A stretch of 64,000 nucleotides of DNA, taken from the NCBI GenBank assembly GCA_963682025.1, contig OY821519.1:96251585-96315584 (forward strand), given 5' to 3'. Position 1 is the first letter of the stretch. The number at the start of each line of letters is the position of its first letter. Position numbers and translations under genes: made by a program. Positions 57,301-64,000 of this stretch are shown here, piece after piece. This DNA is from Cordilura impudica (lineage: Eukaryota; Arthropoda; Insecta; Diptera; Scathophagidae). The notes under the pieces were generated by a model. The model worked only from the letters and a program-made list of their open reading frames with translations, made no database searches and was not told the origin of the DNA.

Positions 57301-58335
57301 ACGGACTTTATGGCATACCCAATACTTTACACCACAAAAAATTCGTATATTAATTGCTAAAACTTATCTCATCCCCATATTGTTATATGGATGCGAAATA
57401 TATGCGAAAAGTGATTCCAGAAGTAGTAGAAAACTTCTATCAACCTATAACTCCATATAAAGATATGTTTTTAGCTTGAGAAAATATGACCACATTTCTC
57501 AGTACTCTAAAAAGCTTTATGGCGTAACCTTTTCTGATCTGTTGAACATTGATACTGTTACATAAGGTTATATTCACTCGCCATCCTATGTATCTATTTG
57601 GAAAATTTGAACTCACGCTCCTGTTAAATACGAAAACTCTCTTTCAAAATTTCAGTTCTATGTGAATTCAATTCGTCTTTCGAACACGCTACCATCAAAC
57701 CTTATATTTATAAGCAACGCACAACAGTTTAAGAAACAAATTTTTAAAGTCTATGCATAATTTTATTTATTTATTTTTTTCTTCCTCTTTGCTTTGTTAG
57801 TCAATTTTTCCTTAACTTTTTTATATATTCGATGTTATGTATGAATTTAGTTATTTTCATATTTTGTAATTTTAATTTTTTTTTTAATTTAATTATCATT
57901 ATATTAAAGCAATTATAATAATCAACAATGTAAAACTCCTTAACTATAATTATAAGATTTTTAATCTTGTTGTTTTGGAAAACAAATAAATACAAATACA
58001 AAATACAAATTCTCTTCAGTACGAACATTCCTTAGACTTGTTGGTGTTGTTGCATCATTTAGAGATTATGTGGCATATATTCTATTCGACGGATAGCTTG
58101 CTCAGATGGACTATTATGTGCGCCATTAAAATGACGAAGTCGTCTATAAATTGCGGGAATCGATGACTGATTTTCAAAGTACTTTTAGATAATTAGGTAG
58201 CGTTGTTTAAGCGTGAATCTATTCGTGAGGATTTGCCAGAGTATACTGATTATAAATGTGAAACAGTGAACGCAGTATGACAGTTTGATTGATGGCTAAC
58301 CCTGTCGTAAGTTCTATCTAAACAAAAAAAAAAAA
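54385..58335 (-). mobile_element. IS630/mariner-like element split by a LINE
   Basis: Ends GGGTGTTTTTTTAAGGCAGA and the inverse of GTAAGTTCTATCTAAACA are inverted. The minus-strand transposase N-terminus lies at the right (58100-58250: AIYRRLRHFNGAHNSPSEQA, the DUF4817-like DNA-binding region). The middle and C-terminus lie at the left: LHKDLGLHPYKIQL (~54890), FRAMRRPQ (~54660) and MLEKVVHNWTSRIRCVKNSR GGQMPEVIN (split, ~54570), ending in the family's terminal GGxMPE motif. The catalytic core is largely deleted. The LINE at 54990-58015 sits between the halves. Confidence 0.7.
54990..58015 (+). mobile_element. Non-LTR retrotransposon (APE endonuclease plus RT), inactive
   Basis: The endonuclease (55080-56000) begins ISHINAQSLH and, after a deletion, continues VSETWFKESIPDDI, GSVYRPN, ICGDFNSN (catalytic DFN) and FSKHDLIFL (catalytic SDH-like, Ser then Lys). 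The linker has WRVIREIG. RT (56320-57300) has EYRPIAILPYLSKVFERLL, VLLDYSKAFDMVDHD, LKGVPQDSILGPLLF and MYADDVQLYVSS. The usual GVPQGS is here GVPQDS. Frame breaks lie at ~56080 and ~56605, with a late stop at 57460. The 3' end has AAGATTTTTAATCTTGTTG and an (AAATAC)n tail at 57985-58015. ORF1 (gag-like) is absent. Features suggest the CR1/Daphne-type group; uncertain. Confidence 0.8.
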
Positions 58336-58336
58336 A

Positions 58337-59570
58337 ATAGTCAAACTTAAAGTGCAGACATAATTTATTTTTTTTTTTTTTTTTTTTTCAGTGTTATCAG
58401 TTCTTCAAATTTTAATATCAAATAGCCTTTTCCTAACATAAATTTATTATTTTATGTTGTTAATTTCTCGATATAAATTCGTAGGTAATCTCTATTTCTT
58501 TCTGATATTGTGAAGATTTTAAATTGTATAATATTAACATCGTTGCAAGTAGTTTAAACCCACATTTAAAGAAGTTATTAATTTGGAAGCAATAACAAGT
58601 ATTTTTTTTTAATGACTTCGCATTTTTTTGCTGCGGGTTTAACAAATATTTTATAATTATTGAAGCCTGGTACCTTTGGGTTTTTTTAGATAAATTGTAA
58701 ATACTTAGGGCCGTATGCAAAAAACATACAATAAAGTCTACTTGAAGTACACTTTAATTTTTTTGCATACGACCCATAAAAACCTTTTAATTTATTGGAA
58801 ATATTGCCGCTTTACAATAAAATGAGCAGTATAATTAATTTATTATTATGTTTGGAACGCACTGGTATCTTCTTTGGGAACACTATAAAGTATTTGTACT
58901 CACCTTAAATTTATATTTATAGAATGGCCGAGGATCCAACTCAGTTGTAAAAATATGTTGTGCTAATTTTTAGAACATACCTATGAGTATTTTAATGAAA
59001 CTGATCAGAAATTTGATCAACAAAAACTGACGATGTTAAGAAATACAGTATTCCGTAAAAGAATTTGTTACACCATGCTGAGAAATAAGGAAATTTTGCG
59101 TTCGGCCTAGCCAAATAATATTTTTCCGAATCCCACTTAATCATGTGGGAATTTCGTTATTGTTTGTATTTGTTCACATTTAGAAACAACATAAATCTTG
59201 TTTTGTGAAAGATAAGCAACAATGTATCGTACTACATAACATTGCAACATTGCATGAGGACTTTGCAGCAGCACATGCTTAAAAGATATAGTGAATTTAG
59301 TAGAACACAATTATTTAAGGTATTTGCTTGAGATAACTTTAAAAAATAAACCACATTGAACCAGGGCTTCACACATATTCTACACTTAACGACTCCATTG
59401 AGTTACCTCCAGTGGCAGGGCTTCCATGAAATGAATTCCCTTGTTATATTTTTAGCTCCGAATTAACTTGTGATGAATGAAATCTACGACCATATTTCAT
59501 TAATAAATTTTTTGTGGTCCAACGTTTTTGACTATTAATGTAGTTAAATCCTTCAAAAACTTAACTATTT
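58337..59570. repeat. Duplication copy 2, right blocks (pairs with 48590-48780 and 50770-51760)
   Basis: 58337-58690 (AATAGTCAAACTTAAAGTGC, GATTTTAAATTGTATAATAT, GAAGCCTGGTACC) pairs with 48607-48780. 58785-59420 and 59455-59560 pair with 50780-51340 and 51630-51750. Copy 2 has a 68-bp hairpin element at 58708-58775 where copy 1 has the family A/mariner stack. Confidence 0.7.
58708..58775. mobile_element. 68-bp hairpin MITE
   Basis: GGGCCGTATGCAAAAA and the inverse GGGTCGTATGCAAAAA form 16-bp ends around ~36 bp. It lies exactly where the aligned copy 1 differs. It has no coding capacity. Confidence 0.5.
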
Positions 59571-59939
59571 GTTAAAAGGTCCTTAAAGTCTTGACTTTAA
59601 GATTAAAGTTCAGTCAATGAACTAATAAATTGAATTCAAGCAAAATAGAATTAAGTCAAACAAGCTCCGCTCACGAGTCAATACAATTTATATTATATAT
59701 ATAATTATATTTTTTAATTTTTAAAGGACCATTGTCAATCAAAATGCATTTGGATTTTTAATGTTTTTCCAATAGTCAACGTGATCCCTCTTATTATGTG
59801 AGAAGCGCTGTTTTAATTTAAGAAAACATATGGATGTGTAGTTCGATTTAGAAGATTTTTAATTTGTAAACATGCATCGAAGAATACATTTTTCTCTTAT
59901 CTTCCTACACGTGGCTCCATAAAATATTCGCACACTAGT
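59571..59939. other. No recognised gene
   Basis: AT-rich unique-looking DNA with an (AT)n run at 59692. No domain, exon or repeat family was identified. Confidence 0.4.
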
Positions 59940-60751
59940 ATTTATACCCTATACCACTATGTGGTTTGGGTATAATGACTTTGTGCTGCTGTTTGTAACT
60001 ACCAAAAATATTTGACCTAGACCCATCTTTTATTATACCGATGGACTCTGAATAACTTTCTGAATCGATTTAGCGATGTCCGTCCGTCCGTCCGTCCTTC
60101 CGTCCGTCTGTGTGTCCATGTAAACCTTGTAATCAAACTAAAAGTCGCAAATTTGAATATATTTTGATGAAATTTGGTATATAAGCTTCTCTCGGCCATA
60201 GGATGAACGCTATTGAAATTGGTGAAATTCGGTCCGTGTTCAGACCTAGTCCCCATACAAATGACCCCTATGAAAAACACATAAATTGCCATAAGATCCA
60301 AATTATCATATAGATCTCAGTCAACTTGGGTTTGTATATGCTTATTATATCCATTAGTCAGTAGTCCAAAAATAATCCCTATAGGCAAATTCTTAGTGAT
60401 AGGCTCCATATAGAGCTGCTCTCCGATTTTCACTAAAAACTATCAAAAAACAAAAATATTGCACAGATTTTTCTCAAATTTGGTTTGTATATATTTTTTC
60501 AAAATGTAAGTGACTGTGCCAAATATGGTCAGGATCGGTCCATTTTTCGACCTAGTCCTCATATAAATATAGCACCCGATATGAACTTTTCATATCTGCA
60601 GCCAACAAAATTAATAACAATGCCACTCAAATTTGGTTGATGCTTATTTTCTATATTCAATTAGTTGGACTGAAGAGATAGGGTCTCTAAACCATGTTAT
60701 AGGGTATCGTATAGTCGGTCTAGATCGACTATAATTTTCTTACTTGTTTTA
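59940..60751 (-). mobile_element. Family A, full-length reference copy
   Basis: Intact in reverse from TTATACCCTATACCACTATG to TATAATTTTCTTACTTG, 812 bp, with (GTCC)n at 60078-60104. It has fewer gaps than the other copies, so it is useful for defining the family. Confidence 0.85.
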
Positions 60752-60795
60752 TTTAAGATTATTGAATAATATGTAAACTTTATATTCATATGCGT

Positions 60796-61173
60796 TATCT
60801 TTAATGTTAATAGGCTAGGCGATTTTTTGTGGCCGATGTTTTGTTCTACCGTTTTATCCCGATTTTGACCGAACGTATATTATTTGAAAGGTATTTCTTT
60901 TTAGCCGTTTTGCAGATTTACAGATTTTTAAATTTGTTCCTTTATTTTGAGTAAATTGCATTTAAATTTGCTACTAACACAAACATAAAATTATACAATA
61001 TGCTATATGTGTGTTTATTAAATTTGTTAATGTGTTTGTAATACAAATGAGTTTGTTTTTTGTGTTGATTTGTGAATTGGCTAAAATTGGTTAGCATACT
61101 TCTAGGGTCTTTATTTAATGAAAATTTCGTAGAATTTGCACTCGAATTTCGAGCGCTGGAATCTGCTAGTATT
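60796..61173 (+). mobile_element. Helitron-like family B copy
   Basis: Forward copy: TTAATAGGCTAGGCGATTTT at the left, ending with hairpin CTCGAATTTCGAG, GCGCTGGAATCTGCTAG, then host T at 61174. This is the clearest 3' terminus in the window; the first few 5' bases are changed. Confidence 0.75.
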
Positions 61174-61841
61174 AATTATTACGAATGCGGTCTCCGAGGA
61201 ACCCGACCCACATTGGGTTGAGGTGAGGATTAATTCAAAAATTGAAATGAGTATTTTGTAATAAATTTTTATACCGGGTAACAGAGTATAAAATGGGTCA
61301 TCACTAACTGTCAAAATAATTGTTCTAAGTTGTTTACTTTTCTTGCTATACTCTCTCAAAGTTCAACAATTTTTTTTAATTTTGCTCGAAGTGGTAAAAA
61401 GTGAAAAACGAGATATTTCAAGTTTAATTTTTTTTCATTTTTTTTTTTTAAATGCTGACTTATTTCAAATGGATGCATCAACTTCAGGTATTTGACTGTA
61501 TTATTTAAAAAAAAAATTTTAGATAAATGTTTTAGAAATATTTTTAATAATTTTTTGAAAATTGTGCTAAAAAGAGGGTATTTTTTAAAAAGAGATTGAG
61601 TTTCAACGTAATTCTAGATGAGGTCGGGTAAAATTATTTACGTTGTAGTAAAATATGGGATTTCTTCTTGTAATATTCAAGTTTTTATTAAAAGTCCCCA
61701 GTATAAAATTAAAAAAAAAATGCTTGAAAACACAACAGAAAAAATCTTTTTTTAGTTTTTGTTTTGTGTTTATTTTCGTAGCTGTGATTGTTATTGTTGC
61801 TGTTGTAAATGTGTAACCTAGTATTACAATAAATAATTTTA
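61174..61841. other. No recognised gene
   Basis: AT-rich, with poly-T and poly-A runs. TTTTTATACCGGGTAACAGA at 61266 resembles a fly repeat end. It could include the 5' part of the RAG1-like relic, but no conserved text was seen. Confidence 0.35.
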
Positions 61842-62679
61842 ATGATCATGCACATTATAGTGGAGCGAAAAATCGAAGCTCTGAAATTACAAAATAATTC
61901 AGTTGATAGAATGATTGGTAAAGAAGTAAATACAGAAACTTTACAGTTTGGTTTATCTATACTTCATGGATGGATACGATTTTTTGAATGTCTTATTCAC
62001 TTATCATATAAAATTACAATGAAAATATGGCAGGCTAGGTCTGATGATAATAAAAAAAATGGTTTCAGTAACAAAATTACGGATTCAAAAAGACTTTAGA
62101 GAGAAAACTGGACTGATCGTGGACCAACCAAAGCCAGGTTTTGGAAACTGTAATGATGGCAACACTGCCAGAGGGTTTTTTCAAAATGCAGATGTTTCTG
62201 CTCAAATCACAAAAGTTGATGCAGAATTGATAGATAGAATGCATGTGATACTTATTGCTGACATTTTGTTAAGCTCTATCCGTGGTATTATATGCCTCCA
62301 ACTTTACATAAATTCCTTATTCACGGGCCAGAAATAGTAAGATACGCCTTGTTGCCAATAGGTCAACTATCTGAGGAAGCTCAAGAAGCTAGAAATAAAG
62401 ATTTTAAAAATTACAGAGAACACTATTCTCGTAAATGCAGTCGGGAGAAGTCAAATGAAGATATATTCAATAGGTTACTTCTTAGTTCGGATCCTTTCAT
62501 TACCACTAAAAGCAAAAATTATGCCAAAAAAAATATATAATATACAACAGATGGCACTAGATTTATTAATTTTGCCCAAGATTTCTGATGAAGAAGAGAT
62601 TAATGAAGATATTGATGATGATAATTATGAAGATGCTGATTATATTTATGAAGGTGATGATAATACGGAGGATCCTTGA
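61842..62679 (+). pseudogene. RAG1/Transib-like transposase relic, C-terminal half
   Basis: Four pieces in alternating frames form one collinear protein: ILHGWIRFFECLIHLSYKIT (~61960), KTGLIVDQPKPGFGNCNDGN TARGFF (split, ~62110), LHKFLIHGPEIVRYALLPIG (~62300), QLSEEAQEARNKDFKNYREH (~62360), SRKCSRE and DIFNRLLLSSDPF (~62470), then an acidic tail (EEEINEDIDDDNYED). The order NGNxARR ... LHKxLxHxPEIIxxxxLPIG ... SEExxExxNKxFRxxR mirrors the end of RAG1 and Transib DDE transposases, where the last catalytic Glu lies in the SEE/SEGNE segment. The family link is my inference. Upstream catalytic Asp blocks are not present. Frame changes occur near 62050, 62280 and 62520. Confidence 0.5.
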
Positions 62680-63394
62680 TTTTAATTGTATATATATATA
62701 TATATATATTTAAGTTTCTCTTAAATAAGAACAATATAAAATAAAATATAAACAATAACAATAAATGCATACAAAATTTTCAATAAGAAATGTAGCAATA
62801 TATTCAATATTAATTGAATTAATTTTTTAAAATTTTTTTTTAATTTTTCTGATATGGTTTTGTGTTGTATGTTTTGTTCTTATAATTATTCATCAATAAA
62901 AACATAATATTATTTTATAATGTGAATTTTTTGAGTTAAATTTGTGGAATTGTGGAATTTGGAAAATAAAATCGGATTTTAAAATTCAATTTTTATAATA
63001 TAAATACATATTAAATATTTATTCCTTTTTTATTTAAAAAAAATTTATTTTTTCTAAAAGCACATTAACTAAGTTCTAATTTGCAATTTCATTTACAAAT
63101 TTATCGCTTTTTATTCCAAAGTTACAGCGAAAATTGTAAGAAAAGATAATTTTTTCCAAAACACAAAAAAGCTCCTAACGGGTTAAAACAAATTTTTTTT
63201 CCACTTTTTTTTTTAAATGGTGGTTTTTATGCATTAATGAATATCCTTTAAAAAAAATTAACAATATTTTGAAATTACGTCTTCCCTGAATTAATCCTCA
63301 CTTTTCATGCTTTTCAACCCACTGTGCGACCTGACAAAGAAAATAACAATTTTGAAAAAAAAATGGTTTCTTTTAACAATCTCGTCTCGATTAA
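62680..63394. other. No recognised gene
   Basis: (TA)n at 62690-62710, then very AT-rich DNA between the two transposase relics. Ends of neither element could be fixed here. Confidence 0.4.
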
Positions 63395-64000
63395 CTTTTC
63401 TGTTTATAGTAAGAACTGTCTAGCTCCTTAAAATAGCCATCAACCACAGAAGAGCCATTTTTTCAAGTTTGTAAATTGGAAATAATCCGAGCGAGCTAAA
63501 TCTGGCGAATAAGGTACATGATGAAGAAATTCGAACTTAAATTCATGGATTTTGGGCAACGTAATAGTGGATGTATGAACTGGTGCATTGTCTTGCTGAA
63601 AAATCCTTTTTTTACAAATGCAGTTTATTTTTCTCAATTTCATCAGTTAATGCCCGCCGTTGATTTCTTTTCCTTTTTGAAAATAATCAATAAAAATGTT
63701 TTCAAGCGCATCCCAAAAAATAGACGGTAAAGTGATACACCCATGTCTCACCCATGGTTACGAATCGACAGAAAAACTCGGCTTTATTGCGGTGAAACAT
63801 CACCAACCACCCTACTGAAACATCTTCACGACGCCGGACAGCTTTCTCATCTCCAAATTTTCGGTCAAAATGCGATGTATAGTACCTTTTGAAATGCCTA
63901 TCATATCATCTAACACGCGCACCTTAAGCCAGCGATCACCCAATACCATTTTGTGGATTTTCTTAACCGTTTCTCGCTTGACCACCATAATTGGTCGACC
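63395..64000 (-). pseudogene. mariner transposase, partial, running off the window
   Basis: Read leftward from 64000: RPIMVVKRETVKKIHKMVLG, DRWLKVRVLDDMIGISKGTI, RILTENLEMRKLS, a degraded stretch with the first Asp region lost, FWDALENIFIDYFQKGK (~63690), RIFQQDNAPVHTSTITLPKI (~63600, Asp 2) and YSPDLARSDYFQFTNLKK (~63500, Asp 3). It resembles the element at 48865 in organisation but not closely in sequence. Stops and frame changes are present. The N-terminus lies beyond the window. Confidence 0.75.

Noticed and set aside
61361..61400. Possible foldback around poly-A/poly-T runs
   Set aside because: Homopolymer pairing only; no defined ends.
1..64000. CRISPR arrays or bacterial gene clusters
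   Set aside because: No spaced identical repeats with unique spacers, no operons; eukaryotic introns and transposons dominate.

Overview
This is an AT-rich nuclear window from an insect, most likely a higher fly (Diptera). The evidence is intron-bearing reading frames, Methuselah-type receptor exons, mariner and Tc1 elements, and a dispersed family carrying the (GTCY)n tract typical of dipteran mini-me/DINE-1 elements. No bacterial operons, rRNA or CRISPR arrays are present. Host coding sequence is sparse, and most of the window is layered transposon debris. || Layout. 1-1950: a DINE-like repeat and the wreck of a Helitron-encoded Pif1-type helicase. 2012-7951: the 3' part of a Methuselah-like GPCR gene on the + strand, in four exons with matching intron phases. 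Its 3.8-kb third intron (counting from the exon upstream of the window) holds a three-level nest: a mariner inside a Helitron-like element, and a second Helitron-like element inside the mariner. 8285-10112: a decayed minus-strand copy of a multicopy arthropod protein family, itself split by a Helitron-like element. 10975-15600: a Tc1-like fragment and a broken Ty3/gypsy retrotransposon (LTR, gag, protease, start of RT). 15604-21083: several DINE-like copies, one carrying a solo LTR with a 4-bp target duplication, and a MITE carrying a tRNA-derived SINE with a perfect 13-bp target duplication. 21604-26000: a Helitron-like element split by a TCAACTTGA-rich element, a 6-bp microsatellite, a hAT transposase fragment and a foldback. 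26096-27980: a spliced DUF7869-type gene with three single-base frame breaks. 28330-33000: Tc1 relics and a long Helitron-like copy. 33488-36499: a 7-bp (AATTTTT)n array with a DINE-like copy embedded in it. 38084-38160: an isolated candidate terminal exon. 39675-41565: an IS630/mariner-like relic holding a 1.54-kb hAT-type element whose ends are CTCGAG repeats. 41577-47630: a 3.1-kb foldback with ~660-bp arms and LINE remnants. 47735-59570: an old direct duplication whose two copies carry different insertions, including a nearly full-length mariner and a non-LTR retrotransposon. 59940-64000: a full DINE-like copy, a Helitron-like copy, a RAG1/Transib-like transposase relic and a mariner running off the window. 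|| How the parts relate. Only the GPCR-like gene and perhaps the DUF7869 gene look like spliced genes. The dispersed families share ends and are repeatedly nested, so relative insertion ages can be read from who interrupts whom. All family assignments are from recognised motifs read by eye; no database search was run.
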